Origin: Devosia sp. | GTDB taxonomy: Bacteria > Pseudomonadota > Alphaproteobacteria > Rhizobiales > Devosiaceae | Assembly (NCBI RefSeq): GCF_017307495.1 | Contig: NZ_JAFKHE010000015.1 | Location: forward strand, 186,001-250,000 | DNA: 64,000 nucleotides | Direction of reading: 5' to 3' | Part shown: positions 8,628-16,593 of the stretch, in pieces | Layout of the letters: the number at the start of each line of letters is the position of its first letter | How positions within the stretch are numbered: position 1 is the first letter of the stretch | Notes under the pieces: model-generated | What the model was told of the DNA's origin: nothing | The model's database searches: none | The model's input: the letters and a program-made list of their open reading frames with translations, nothing else | Program-made: the position numbers and the translations under genes

Positions 8628-8726
8628 CTCCCCTCCCCCTTGAGGGGAGGGGCTGGGGGTGGGGGTCCATCGGTGACCACAGGACCACCCCCTCCCTCGA
8701 TCCCTCCCCTCAAGGGGGAGGGAGGC
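8628..8726 (-). repeat. Family-2 palindromic element, copy C (inverted)
   Basis: Reverse complement of element A (6381-6480), with the centre changed from GGCGATCGCC to GGTGACCAC. It fills the whole gap between the convergent uxuA and M14 genes and may act as a two-way terminator. Confidence 0.8.
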
Positions 8727-8733
8727 GAAGCCC

Positions 8734-9876
8734 TCAATCCTCCAGCAAATACGCGCCCTTGCGCCCGGCCAGCGGTGTCGTCCCGACGATCTTCATGATG
8801 CCGGCGCCGCGCGGGGCGTACTTGGCCATGGCGCGCGACAGCACCAGCCCGTCTGTCCCGGCGAAGACCGGCGTACGCGCCATGAAGGCTTCCGGTCCGT
8901 CGAGCGCGATAAGGTCGGCGATCGGCTGGCCCTTGCGCACCCTTGCGCCCAGTCCGACGCGATAGGCGACCAGCCCCGGCCGGTCGGCACGAACGATCTC
9001 GGTGGCCTCGAACGGGGTTGCCTCGGAAACCGGGGCAGGGCGCTCACCCGGGTCGGCGTCGATCAGGTTGCGCCCGCACAGGAACCCCCACAGCCGGCGC
9101 GCGTCATCGGCGCCGAGTTCGTCGAACACGTCGGCCTGCCCGCGATACTCGAGCGTTGCCGTGGCGCTGGCCATGGGCACGGGCTTGCCGGGATTGGCCT
9201 GCGCCACCTTGCGATAGAGCTGCGGCAGCACCTCGTCGAACGAGCCGCCGCCGGAATCGGCGGCCGTCAGCGTCGCCGCCGCGCCCATCCAGTCGGCGAG
9301 GTCCTGCAGTTCCGGCATCAGCTCGGGCGAGGTGAAGATGTGGATGAGCGAGTCGTCGTCGCAGTGCAGGTCGAAGACGAACTCGGCGTCATGCGCTTCC
9401 CTGAGCACGAGCAGGCGCAACTGCTCGTTGGCGTTGCGCGGCTGTTGCGCGTCGATCCAGTTGGCCACGGCCTTGCGGATCAGGTTGACGTTGAAGCGCT
9501 CGTCGTCGCCGAGCCGGCCGTTGATCTGGGTGCGCACGGCCTGGAACAGGTCGGGCCAGCGGCGGTTGAAGTTGATGCCCGAACTTGCGTCGTAGCGGCC
9601 GATATGGCGGCGCAGCGAAAAGCTCGCCATGCCGAGCGGGTTGACCAGCGGCATGACGGTGAAGCGCGCCCTGAGCAGGCCCTGGTCGTCCGCCTGCCGA
9701 AGCATGGGCAGCAGGTGGTGCAGCAGCATGGTGCCGGGATGCTCGTCGGCGTGGAGCGCCGCTTGCAGGTGCACCTTCTCGGGCGCATCCCTGGGTCCGA
9801 TGACGTAGTAGGTGAACTCGGTCAGCGAGCCCGGTGTATCGCCGCGCAGCGGCACGACCTTTCGTTCGAACGCCAT
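8734..9876 (-). CDS. Succinylglutamate desuccinylase/aspartoacylase (M14) family protein
   Basis: A 380-residue zinc hydrolase of the AstE/AspA family. The zinc ligands His42 and Glu45 (LHADEHPG) and His171 (DLHCDDD) are present; NFNRRWPD near residue 102 matches the substrate-binding region. The C-terminal part (about 295-375) is the beta-rich AstE/AspA extension. Such enzymes remove an acyl group from N-acyl amino acids. It lies eight bases after the last permease gene of the polar amino-acid ABC transporter, at the 3' end of that operon, so it likely deacylates the imported compound. The exact substrate is not known. Confidence 0.85.
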   Translation of the reverse strand: MAFERKVVPLRGDTPGSLTEFTYYVIGPRDAPEKVHLQAALHADEHPGTMLLHHLLPMLRQADDQGLLRARFTVMPLVNPLGMASFSLRRHIGRYDASSGINFNRRWPDLFQAVRTQINGRLGDDERFNVNLIRKAVANWIDAQQPRNANEQLRLLVLREAHDAEFVFDLHCDDDSLIHIFTSPELMPELQDLADWMGAAATLTAADSGGGSFDEVLPQLYRKVAQANPGKPVPMASATATLEYRGQADVFDELGADDARRLWGFLCGRNLIDADPGERPAPVSEATPFEATEIVRADRPGLVAYRVGLGARVRKGQPIADLIALDGPEAFMARTPVFAGTDGLVLSRAMAKYAPRGAGIMKIVGTTPLAGRKGAYLLED

Positions 9877-9884
9877 GTCGCCTC

Positions 9885-10628
9885 CTAGCGCATCCAGCGC
9901 GGTGCAAATCGCATCGCCGGCGGCCTGGGCAGGTGTCGCATGAGATGGCGATAGACGCGCCCGAAACCGAAGAAGATGGCCGCCGAGATGACAAGGAAAT
10001 ACATCGCCGCCACAGGGTAGTGGAGGAAGGCGTTGTAGTCCTTCTCGAACAGGGTGCCGGCCTTGTTCATCAGGTCCAGCTGGTCGTCGATCACCGGCAG
10101 CGTGAGGTAGACCAGCGCCGTGGCGTGGAACATGAACACCACCTCGTTGGTATAGGCGGGCCAGGCGAGGCGGATCACGTTCGGCCAGATCACGGTGCGG
10201 AACTGCTGGAACCGCGACATGCCGAACGCACGGGCCGCCTCCACTTCGCCCCTGGGCACGGTCATCAGGGCGCCGTGGAGGATGTTCGCGGTGTAGGCCG
10301 TGGTGTTCAGCGCCAGCACCGCCGGACCCAGGATCAGCGGATTGAGCACGATCGTATCGAGGCCGAGCGGCTTCCAGACGCTGAGGTTCAACGACAGCAG
10401 CAGCGAATAGAACATGAAGAGCTGGATGAAGAAGGGCGAGCCGCGGAAGGCATAGATATAGCCGCGGCAGAGGCGCGAAATGATCGGGTTGGACGAGGCC
10501 TTGCCCAGCGCCATGAACACCGCGAGCACGAACCCTGTCGGGATCGAGACCAGCGCGAAATAGATGTTGAACAGCGCCGGCTTGGCCAGCAGCACGATAT
10601 CGTTGGCAATGGCGGCGAGGGCACCCAT
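9885..10628 (-). CDS. Polar amino-acid ABC transporter permease (HisM-like)
   Basis: 247 residues with about five membrane helices and the polar amino-acid permease loop near residues 115-145 (MTVPRGEVEAARAFGMSR, a variant of the EAA motif). It starts within the stop codon of the preceding permease (TGATG), so the two are translationally coupled partners of one heteromeric importer. Together with the binding protein at 11523-12284 and the ATPase at 13328-14110 it completes a His/Lys/Arg/ornithine/opine-type system. The cargo is not proven; the M14 deacylase next to it hints at acylated amino acids. Confidence 0.9.
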   Translation of the reverse strand: MGALAAIANDIVLLAKPALFNIYFALVSIPTGFVLAVFMALGKASSNPIISRLCRGYIYAFRGSPFFIQLFMFYSLLLSLNLSVWKPLGLDTIVLNPLILGPAVLALNTTAYTANILHGALMTVPRGEVEAARAFGMSRFQQFRTVIWPNVIRLAWPAYTNEVVFMFHATALVYLTLPVIDDQLDLMNKAGTLFEKDYNAFLHYPVAAMYFLVISAAIFFGFGRVYRHLMRHLPRPPAMRFAPRWMR

Positions 10629-11470
10629 CAGACTGCTCCCGCCGTCGCCATGCCGCGGCCGGCCCAGCGCGTGAGGGCCGCGAACACCTTCTCGGAAATG
10701 AAGGTGATGATGATGTAGAAGATCAGCAGGATCAGGTAGTAGGCCCAGCGCCAGTCCGGGTGGACGAAGCCCGCCGAGCGCGAGAAGTTCGGCGCGCCGA
10801 GCCGGTCGGCCCACAGCACGATGTCGGAAATCTGCAGCAGCGAGAGCAGCGACGTCGACTTGAACAGCAGCATCCAGACGTTCGAGAGCCCGGGCAGGGC
10901 GTAGACCCACATCTGGCGGATGTGGATGCGCGTCATCACCTGCAGGGGGCTCATGCCGAAGGCCCGCGCGGCCTCGAGTTGCCCCTTGGGCACGGCGTTC
11001 ATGGCGCCCGCGATGACGTTGCCCGCAAAGGCGCCGTAGACGATGCCGAGCGAGACGGCGGCAAGGATCAGGTACTCGGGCGTTCCCAGGATGAGGTTGG
11101 CGTCCGGGCAGGGCGGCCAGTGGCCCGAGCCGAGGTCGGACGGGCTGCAGATGGCCTGGGCCCGAACCCATTCGACGGCCTGCTCGAAGGCGAGCGGGAA
11201 GAACAGGAAGAACAGCACGTCGGGAACGCCCGGCAGCACCGAGGTGTAGATGTTGCCGAGCACGCGGACCGGCGCCGAGCGGGAATTGCGCGCCGTGGCG
11301 GCGAGGGTGCCGAGCACCAGCGCGACAAGTGCACCCAGAACACCGGCCGCCAGCGTGTACTGCACGCTCGCATACCAGTTCAGGTGCTTGCCGTTGGTGA
11401 GGTAGCCCAGCCAGAACTGGACGTCCTGGCCGAGGACGTCGAGCAGCCATTGCGGTAGGGAGTCGACCAT
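10628..11470 (-). CDS. Polar amino-acid ABC transporter permease (HisQ-like)
   Basis: 280 residues, longer than HisQ (about 230) because of an extra periplasmic stretch holding two cysteines (CSPSDLGSGHWPPC, near residues 128-141). Five to six hydrophobic segments and the loop PKGQLEAARAFGMSPLQ mark it as a polar amino-acid permease. It is 52 bases downstream of the binding-protein gene and overlaps the second permease by its stop codon. The two cysteines in the periplasmic insert could form a disulfide, which is inference. Confidence 0.9.
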   Translation of the reverse strand: MVDSLPQWLLDVLGQDVQFWLGYLTNGKHLNWYASVQYTLAAGVLGALVALVLGTLAATARNSRSAPVRVLGNIYTSVLPGVPDVLFFLFFPLAFEQAVEWVRAQAICSPSDLGSGHWPPCPDANLILGTPEYLILAAVSLGIVYGAFAGNVIAGAMNAVPKGQLEAARAFGMSPLQVMTRIHIRQMWVYALPGLSNVWMLLFKSTSLLSLLQISDIVLWADRLGAPNFSRSAGFVHPDWRWAYYLILLIFYIIITFISEKVFAALTRWAGRGMATAGAV

Positions 11471-11522
11471 CAGGGTCTCGAGAACGGTCCGGGGCGGTAC
11501 GCCCGCCCCGGAGAAGTTGAGG

Positions 11523-12284
11523 TCAGCCGCCGGCGAAGATCGGGCCGGGCGCCTTGTCGGGGAACCACTTGATGATCAGCGCGTCAAGCGAGCCGTCCTT
11601 CTTCATCTCGTCGATGGTGGCGTTCAGCTTCTGCTTCAGCTCCTCGTCGGACTTGCGCAGGCCAATGCCGATGCCGTTGCCGAGCTTGACCTCGGGGCCG
11701 GTCTTTTCGACCGCGCCACCCGAGCCGGCCACCACATCATTGACGTAGGAGGCGTCGGCGAGGATCACGTCGAGGTTGCCGGCATTAAGGTCGGCCAGGG
11801 CCTGGTCGGCAGTGCCGTAGGACTTGACCGTGTTGGAGCCGCCGAAGGTCTCCTGCACGTAGCCGGCCTGGATGGTGCCGCCCTGGACGCCGATGTTCTT
11901 GCCGCTGAGCGCGGCGAAATCCAGCGCGGTCCCGCTCCTGACGATGTAGTAGGACGGATCAGGCGGCAGGTAGTTCTGGGTGAAATCGATCGTCTGCTTG
12001 CGCTCGTCGGTGATCGACATGCCGGCCATGATGGCATCGTAGTTGCCGGCGACCAGGTTGGGGATGATGGAATCCCAGTCGTTGGTCTGCCAGGTGCACT
12101 CGAGGCCGGCGCGCTTGCACAGCTCGTTGCCGAGGTCGATCTCGAAGCCGGCGGGCTTGCCCGAGGCTTCGTCGATGAAGTTGTAGGGCGCATAGGCGCC
12201 TTCCGTCGCAAGGCGGACGGGCGCGGCGGCGGCCGTCGATGCGAGCAGGGCGAGCGCTGCGGCCGCCAGTAGGAACTTGGGCAT
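11523..12284 (-). CDS. Polar amino-acid ABC transporter substrate-binding protein
   Basis: 253 residues with a clear signal peptide (about residues 1-20, MPKFLLAAAALALLAST then AAAA). The mature part shows the SBP family 3 pattern: ATEGAYAPYNFID, GFEIDLGNELC, W-D-IIPNLVAGNYDAIMAGMSIT and a C-terminal LDALIIKWFP. Two cysteines about nine residues apart (LCKRAGLEC) match the disulfide of HisJ/LAO proteins. I chose ATG 12284 because AGGAGAG lies six bases before it; the frame is open further upstream but has no such site. It lies below a TTGACC-N4-GGTCAA palindrome at 12396-12411, a probable control point. Confidence 0.92.
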   Translation of the reverse strand: MPKFLLAAAALALLASTAAAAPVRLATEGAYAPYNFIDEASGKPAGFEIDLGNELCKRAGLECTWQTNDWDSIIPNLVAGNYDAIMAGMSITDERKQTIDFTQNYLPPDPSYYIVRSGTALDFAALSGKNIGVQGGTIQAGYVQETFGGSNTVKSYGTADQALADLNAGNLDVILADASYVNDVVAGSGGAVEKTGPEVKLGNGIGIGLRKSDEELKQKLNATIDEMKKDGSLDALIIKWFPDKAPGPIFAGG

Positions 12285-12395
12285 ATGGTCTCTCCTATTT
12301 CGGCCCCTGGGCCGAGACTGATCCGAGGCCGTCACGTCCGGCCTTCGGTCGCTCCTCCCCCCTGAAGGAGCATTGGGCGCCACGCTAGCTATTTT

Positions 12396-12411
12396 TTGAC
12401 CGAATGGTCAA
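12396..12411. promoter_or_regulatory. TetR-type (RutR-like) operator palindrome
   Basis: Perfect inverted repeat TTGACC-GAAT-GGTCAA, overlapping the last codons of prmB and 112 bases before the binding-protein start. It differs by one base from the RutR consensus TTGACCANNTGGTCAA. On the minus strand its TTGACC could also act as a -35 element. No TetR gene lies in the window. Confidence 0.5.
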
Positions 12412-13325
12412 TCGCGGCGGGATGGTTGCAGGTCGGTTGCCGACAGCCAGAACACCTCGCCCTCGCTCTCGGCGGTCTCGAGCCAGACGAACGGCAGGTC
12501 GGGGAACTCCGCCTCGAGGAAGGCCTGGCCGGTGCCGATCTCGCAGATCAGCCCGCCCCCCGGCGTCAGGTGCCGGCCGGCCGTCGCGAGGATTTCCCGG
12601 ACCAGGTCGAGGCCATCCGCGCCGCCGACATGGGCCATGCGGGGCTCATTGGCATATTCGGGCGGAAAGGCCTCGACCTCGCTGGCCGCGACATAGGGCG
12701 GATTGCTGATGATCAGGTCGTAGCGCTGCCCGCCGGCCGGTTCGAGCAGGTTGCCCTGGAGCAGGCGGATGCGGTCGGCGAGCCCGTGGTCGGCGAGGTT
12801 CAGCCTGGCGACCTCGAGCGCTTCGGGGCTGAGGTCGATGGCATCGACCGCAGCCTCCGGAAAGCACATCGCGGCGATGATCGCGAGGCAACCGGACCCG
12901 GTGCACAGGTCGAGCACGCTGCCGATCGCCTCCGCATCCGGGATGAGGCCCAGCCCCGCCGGGCCCAGTTCGCCGCCCAGCAGCAGTTCGGCAATGAACG
13001 AGCGCGGGATGATGACGCGCTCGTCGACCCGGAACGGGATGCCCTGGATATAGGCCTTGCCGAGGAGATACGGTGCCGGCTTGCGCGTCTCTATCCGGGC
13101 CTCGAACAGCCCGATGAGCTTCTCCCGCTCGGCGAGCGTCAGGCGCGCATCGAGCCAGGGATTGATGTCGTCGACCGGCAGGCGCAGCCCCTCGAGGATC
13201 AGGAACGCCGCCTCGTCGATGGCGCTGTGGGTGCCGTGCCCATAGGTGAGGTCGGCGCTGTTGAAGCGGCTCACTGCATAGCGCAGCAGGTCGCGTACCG
13301 AGACCAGTTCGTCGGCGGGGGCCAT
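12408..13325 (-). CDS. prmB: Ribosomal protein L3 glutamine methyltransferase
   Basis: 305 residues, like E. coli PrmB (310). It N5-methylates a glutamine of ribosomal protein L3 (uL3). The SAM-binding DLCTGSGCLAI lies at 139-149, the NPPY motif at 208-211, and the PrmB-type IIPRSFIAELL at 105-115; together these separate it from the release-factor enzyme PrmC. It starts two bases after the stop of the amino-acid ABC ATPase gene, inside the transporter operon. That is an odd home for a ribosome modification gene and probably reflects a rearrangement in this lineage. The shared transcript is inferred from spacing. Confidence 0.92.
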   Translation of the reverse strand: MAPADELVSVRDLLRYAVSRFNSADLTYGHGTHSAIDEAAFLILEGLRLPVDDINPWLDARLTLAEREKLIGLFEARIETRKPAPYLLGKAYIQGIPFRVDERVIIPRSFIAELLLGGELGPAGLGLIPDAEAIGSVLDLCTGSGCLAIIAAMCFPEAAVDAIDLSPEALEVARLNLADHGLADRIRLLQGNLLEPAGGQRYDLIISNPPYVAASEVEAFPPEYANEPRMAHVGGADGLDLVREILATAGRHLTPGGGLICEIGTGQAFLEAEFPDLPFVWLETAESEGEVFWLSATDLQPSRRD

Positions 13326-13327
13326 GG

Positions 13328-14110
13328 TCAGGCGTGCCCGGCGGCGCTGAGGAACTGCTTGAGGCGGGGCGAGCGGGTATTGCCGAACACCTCGGCGACG
13401 GTGCCTTCCTCCTCGATCCTGCCCTGATGCAGGAAGATCACCTTGGTGGCGATGGTCTTGGCGAACTGCATGTCGTGCGTCACCAGCACCATGGTGCGGC
13501 CCTCGTCGGCGAGGAGCTTGATGACGCGCAGCACTTCGACCTCGAGTTCGGGGTCGAGCGCCGAGGTGGGTTCGTCGAACAGCATGACCTTGGGGTTGAC
13601 GCACAGCGCCCGAGCGATGGCGGCGCGCTGCTGCTGGCCGCCCGAGAGTTGGCTGGGATAGCTCTCGGCCTTGTCGCGGATGCCGACCTTGGCCAGCATC
13701 TCGAGCGCTTCCTCGTGGACCTCGGCCTTGGCCCGCTTCTGCACGTACAGCGGCGCCTCCATGACGTTGTCGATCACCGTCATGTGGCTCCACAGGTTGA
13801 ACGACTGGAACACCATGCCGAGCTCGGAGCGGATGCGACGGATCTGCTGCTCGCTGGCGGGGCGGCGATGCGGCGGTTCGCCGGTCAGCTCGATCTCTTC
13901 ACCCGCCACCTTGACGATGCCGCTCTCGGGCACCTCCAGCATGTTGATACAGCGCAGCAGGGTCGATTTTCCCGATCCCGACGAGCCGATCAGGGCAACG
14001 ACGTCGCCCTCGTGGGCGACCAGGTCGATGCCCTTCAGGACTTCCAGGGGACCGTAGGATTTGTGCAGGCCGATGATCTCGACCACGGGTTTGGCGGCGA
14101 TGGCGTTCAT
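13328..14110 (-). CDS. Polar amino-acid ABC transporter ATP-binding protein (HisP/GlnQ-like)
   Basis: 260 residues. Walker A (GSSGSGKST) is at 42-50, with the LSGGQQQR signature, Walker B followed by [10 protein letters not shown], and a late switch histidine (LVTHDM). The [17 protein letters not shown] insert before the Q-loop is typical of HisP/OccP. I chose ATG 14110; an upstream in-frame start would overlap the csbD promoter. The first gene of the minus-strand operon ATPase-prmB-binding protein-permease-permease-M14. The leader shared with csbD is 134 bases. Confidence 0.92.
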   Translation of the reverse strand: MNAIAAKPVVEIIGLHKSYGPLEVLKGIDLVAHEGDVVALIGSSGSGKSTLLRCINMLEVPESGIVKVAGEEIELTGEPPHRRPASEQQIRRIRSELGMVFQSFNLWSHMTVIDNVMEAPLYVQKRAKAEVHEEALEMLAKVGIRDKAESYPSQLSGGQQQRAAIARALCVNPKVMLFDEPTSALDPELEVEVLRVIKLLADEGRTMVLVTHDMQFAKTIATKVIFLHQGRIEEEGTVAEVFGNTRSPRLKQFLSAAGHA

Positions 14111-14155
14111 CGGCGCACCAAAGCCAAAAGCGGGGTGTTCTGGCAAGCAAATTGC

Positions 14156-14181
14156 GGAACCTCTCCTTCCGGCCATGCGTT
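14156..14181 (+). promoter_or_regulatory. EcfG-type promoter for csbD
   Basis: GGAAC-N17-CGTT, an exact match to the alphaproteobacterial general-stress sigma factor consensus. The -10 element ends 63 bases before the csbD ATG. Confidence 0.8.
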
Positions 14182-14244
14182 CGTCCCCTGGAGCCCACCA
14201 GATCGGCGGCTCCTTTCGAGACCAACCGAGAAAGGAGAGTTGCG

Positions 14245-14445
14245 ATGAATTGGAACCAGATGGAAGGCAACTGGGAGCAGTTCAAAGGCAAGGTGCAGAC
14301 CCAGTGGGGCAAGCTCACCGACAGTGACCTTGACGTCATCAAGGGCAATCGCAAGCAGCTCGCTGGCAAGATCCAGGAACGCTACGGCAAGGCGCAGCAA
14401 GACGCCGAGCGCGAGGTCGACGATTGGTTCGGCCGCCTGCACTGA
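14245..14445 (+). CDS. csbD: CsbD family stress protein
   Basis: 66 residues, the normal size for CsbD/YjbJ proteins. The sequence starts MNWNQMEGNWEQFKGKVQTQWG, a textbook family opening (shown partly; the key features are the Trp-rich start and G-x-x-xQFKGK), and continues with a Lys/Gln-rich amphipathic helix. Members are abundant cytoplasmic stress proteins with unknown molecular function. AAAGGAGAGTTGCG precedes the ATG. An exact EcfG promoter lies just upstream and a strong terminator just downstream, so it is a single-gene transcription unit under general stress control. Confidence 0.93.
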   Translation: MNWNQMEGNWEQFKGKVQTQWGKLTDSDLDVIKGNRKQLAGKIQERYGKAQQDAEREVDDWFGRLH

Positions 14446-14465
14446 CCCAGGTGCTGTCAACTCGG

Positions 14466-14493
14466 AAAGCCCCGTTTCGGCGGGGCTTTTCTT
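14466..14493 (+). terminator. Rho-independent terminator after csbD
   Basis: Hairpin AAAGCCCCG-N6-CGGGGCTTT followed by TCTTT, 20 bases after the csbD stop. Confidence 0.85.
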
Positions 14494-14599
14494 TGCGCGC
14501 GCGGCGCGCGAGCAAACGGCCCCACCCGACTGGATGAGGCCGTTGCCATCTCGGAACCGCGGACCCGGCAGGGACGGCCCGAGCGTCCTGGGGCTGGCG

Positions 14600-14767
14600 C
14601 TAGGAGGCGCGCTTGAACAGGCCGATGATCAGCGAGATGACCAGGAAGGCCAGGAACAGGAAGAACAGGACCTGCGCGATGCCGGAGGCGGCGCCGGCAA
14701 TGCCGCCGAAGCCGAGCACGCCGGCAATGATCGCAACAACGAGGAAGATCAGGGCGTATTGAAGCAT
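14600..14767 (-). CDS. DUF1328 small membrane protein
   Basis: A 55-residue protein with two hydrophobic helices. It begins [20 protein letters not shown] and continues [17 protein letters not shown], which is the DUF1328 (YtjA-like) pattern; the C-terminus is LFKRAS. The family is widespread, small, inner-membrane and of unknown function. A GGAG box precedes the ATG and an exact EcfG promoter ends 37 bases upstream. The gene is convergent with csbD. Induction under general stress follows from the promoter. Confidence 0.88.
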   Translation of the reverse strand: MLQYALIFLVVAIIAGVLGFGGIAGAASGIAQVLFFLFLAFLVISLIIGLFKRAS

Positions 14768-14803
14768 TTTGTTATTCTCCGTTGGACGCTTCGATGCCTT
14801 CTA

Positions 14804-14829
14804 AACGCCCGGTCCTGTTGCGGAGTTCC
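14804..14829 (-). promoter_or_regulatory. EcfG-type promoter for the DUF1328 gene
   Basis: On the minus strand GGAAC-N17-CGTT, an exact consensus match; the -10 ends 37 bases before the ATG at 14767. Confidence 0.8.
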
Positions 14830-14878
14830 CAAAAAACGAAGGGCCAGGCGCCGCCTGACCCTTTGAAAAATCGTCCGA

Positions 14879-15673
14879 TCAAGCGGCGGCGCGGGAGCCT
14901 TCGTCGAAGAACAGCGCCTGGCTGATCAGCGCCCGCACCATGTCGGGGTTGAACGGCTTGGTGACGAGGAAGGTCGGCTCCGGCCGCTCGCCGGTCAGCA
15001 GGCGCTCGGGAAAGGCGGTGATGAAGATCACCGGGATGGGGTGGGTGTGCAGGATGTCGTTGACGGCATCTATCCCGGACGAACCGTCCGCGAGCTGGAT
15101 GTCGGCGAGGATCATGCGCGGCTGCGTCTTGTGGTAGAGCGCCACCGCCTCCTTGTGCGTCCGGGCGATGCCGACGACGCGGTGGCCCAGGCCCTCGACC
15201 ATCTGCTCGATGTCCATGGCGATGAGCGGCTCGTCCTCGATGATGAGGATATCGGTCGCGACCTGCTTGGAAATCTCGGTCGAGGCTTCGGCGAGAAGTT
15301 CGGCGAACGCGCCGGGGCTGACATCGAGCACCTCGGCGGCTTCGTCGTGGCTGAATCCTTCAACCGAAACGAGCAGGAACGCCTGGCGTGGCTTGGGTGC
15401 CAGGTTGGCCAGGTTGGCCGCGGCGCGCGCCTCCCAGGGGAACGTCGACGTCGGTTCGGGCACGCGAACCGCGGAGGTGGAGAACAGCCGCGAGTACAGC
15501 TTGTAGAGCGAAATGCGATCGTTCGAGGCTTCCGGGAAGATCGACAGGTCGGCGATCAGCGCCTCGAGCGTGGCGGCGACATACGCATCGCCGGATGTCT
15601 GCGATCCGGTGACGGCCCGCGAGAAGCGACGCAGGTAGGGCAGGTGCGGGGCAATCCGCGTGGAAAGGGACAT
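14879..15673 (-). CDS. phyR: General stress response anti-anti-sigma factor PhyR
   Basis: 264 residues: a sigma-like domain (about 1-125, related to EcfG but unable to bind promoters) and a C-terminal receiver (about 140-260). The receiver has Glu146/Asp147, phospho-acceptor Asp191 (ILADIQL), Thr219 and Lys239, all intact. When phosphorylated, PhyR binds the anti-sigma factor NepR and frees EcfG. It is divergent from nepR-ecfG, and an exact EcfG promoter lies 46 bases before its ATG, giving positive autoregulation. The likely kinase is encoded at 17943-19349. Confidence 0.96.
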   Translation of the reverse strand: MSLSTRIAPHLPYLRRFSRAVTGSQTSGDAYVAATLEALIADLSIFPEASNDRISLYKLYSRLFSTSAVRVPEPTSTFPWEARAAANLANLAPKPRQAFLLVSVEGFSHDEAAEVLDVSPGAFAELLAEASTEISKQVATDILIIEDEPLIAMDIEQMVEGLGHRVVGIARTHKEAVALYHKTQPRMILADIQLADGSSGIDAVNDILHTHPIPVIFITAFPERLLTGERPEPTFLVTKPFNPDMVRALISQALFFDEGSRAAA

Positions 15674-15718
15674 TCAGGAACTACTCCCATGACGCTTTTT
15701 GAGCTTACCATGCCCCAT

Positions 15719-15744
15719 AACGGAGCATCCCAAAAATCGGTTCC
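15719..15744 (-). promoter_or_regulatory. EcfG-type promoter for phyR
   Basis: On the minus strand GGAAC-N17-CGTT, an exact match, 46 bases before the phyR ATG. Confidence 0.8.
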
Positions 15745-15753
15745 ACCCAATCG

Positions 15754-15778
15754 GGAACTTTTGTGCGCCAGGGGCATT
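15754..15778 (+). promoter_or_regulatory. Candidate EcfG-type promoter for nepR-ecfG
   Basis: GGAAC-N16-CATT, one mismatch in the -10 box (CGTT expected). The GGAAC box is exact and the site is 53 bases before the nepR ATG, where an autoregulatory promoter is expected in this locus. Confidence 0.5.
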
Positions 15779-15830
15779 TAGAGCCACGGCGGGACGTTGG
15801 GGTCAAATCCTGCTGCGGGGCAAAGGGTTT

Positions 15831-16034
15831 ATGCGAGACAAAGCGACAATGAACGAATTGGGTATGCTGCGGCGGCGGCGCGACGACGGGCTCGGCCCGA
15901 ACTCCGACATCGGCAACAAGCTGCGAGCTCTCTACGGCGCCGTGCAGCAGGAAGAGATTCCGACGCGGCTGATCGACCTGCTCGAGCAGCTCGATGCCGT
16001 TGAAAAGCAGGCCAAAACCGAAAAGAGCGAGTGA
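15831..16034 (+). CDS. nepR: Anti-sigma factor NepR
   Basis: 67 residues. The core IGNKLRALYGAVQQEEIPTR, with the two helices that wrap EcfG or PhyR, followed by LIDLLEQLD, is the NepR signature (IGxxLRxxYxxxxxExIPxRxxxLLxxL). I chose the ATG at 15831 (AAAGGG before it); ATG 15849 is a second option and would cut six residues. Four bases separate its stop from ecfG, so the pair is one operon. NepR holds EcfG inactive until phosphorylated PhyR takes it away. Confidence 0.93.
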   Translation: MRDKATMNELGMLRRRRDDGLGPNSDIGNKLRALYGAVQQEEIPTRLIDLLEQLDAVEKQAKTEKSE

Positions 16035-16038
16035 CGCA

Positions 16039-16593
16039 ATGGACGCCGAGAAGCCGAGCTTCAAGCGTGAGCTGCTGTCCACTCTCCCGAGCCTGCGCGC
16101 CTTTGCGGTTTCGCTGTCGGGGCGCCATGACAAGGCCGACGACCTGGTTCAGGACACCGTCATGAAGGCCTGGGCGAAACAGGACAGCTTCGAGATGGGC
16201 ACCAACATGAAGGCCTGGCTGTTCACCATCCTGCGCAACGAGTTCTACAGCCAGATGCGCAAGCGGGGCCGCGAGGTGCAGGACAGCGACGGTGCATTCA
16301 CCGAACGGCTGTCGGTGCATCCCTCGCAATACGGGCTGATGGACCTCGCAGACTTCAGGGCGGCGCTCGACAAGCTGCCCGACGACCAGCGCGAGGCGAT
16401 CATCCTGATCGGTGCATCGGGCTTTTCCTACGAGGAAGCTGCCGACATCTGCAAATGCGCCGTCGGGACGATGAAGAGCCGCGTCAGCCGGGCGCGCACC
16501 AAGCTGCAGGAGATCCTGCAGGTGGCGGGCGAGTCCGACTACGGGCCGGACTCGGTCTCGGCGCAGGTAACGACGACTCCGCGTTACACCTGA
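16039..16593 (+). CDS. ecfG: ECF sigma factor EcfG (ECF15 group)
   Basis: 184 residues with sigma region 2 (about 15-80, including DDLVQDTVMKAW) and region 4 (about 110-165, KLPDDQREAIILIGASGFSYEEAA and the recognition helix VGTMKSRVSRAR). This is the alphaproteobacterial general-stress sigma factor that reads GGAAC-N16/17-CGTT promoters; at least six such sites occur within 8 kb. It follows nepR by four bases and overlaps the convergent receiver gene by ten bases at its 3' end. Translational coupling to nepR is likely. Confidence 0.95.
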   Translation: MDAEKPSFKRELLSTLPSLRAFAVSLSGRHDKADDLVQDTVMKAWAKQDSFEMGTNMKAWLFTILRNEFYSQMRKRGREVQDSDGAFTERLSVHPSQYGLMDLADFRAALDKLPDDQREAIILIGASGFSYEEAADICKCAVGTMKSRVSRARTKLQEILQVAGESDYGPDSVSAQVTTTPRYT

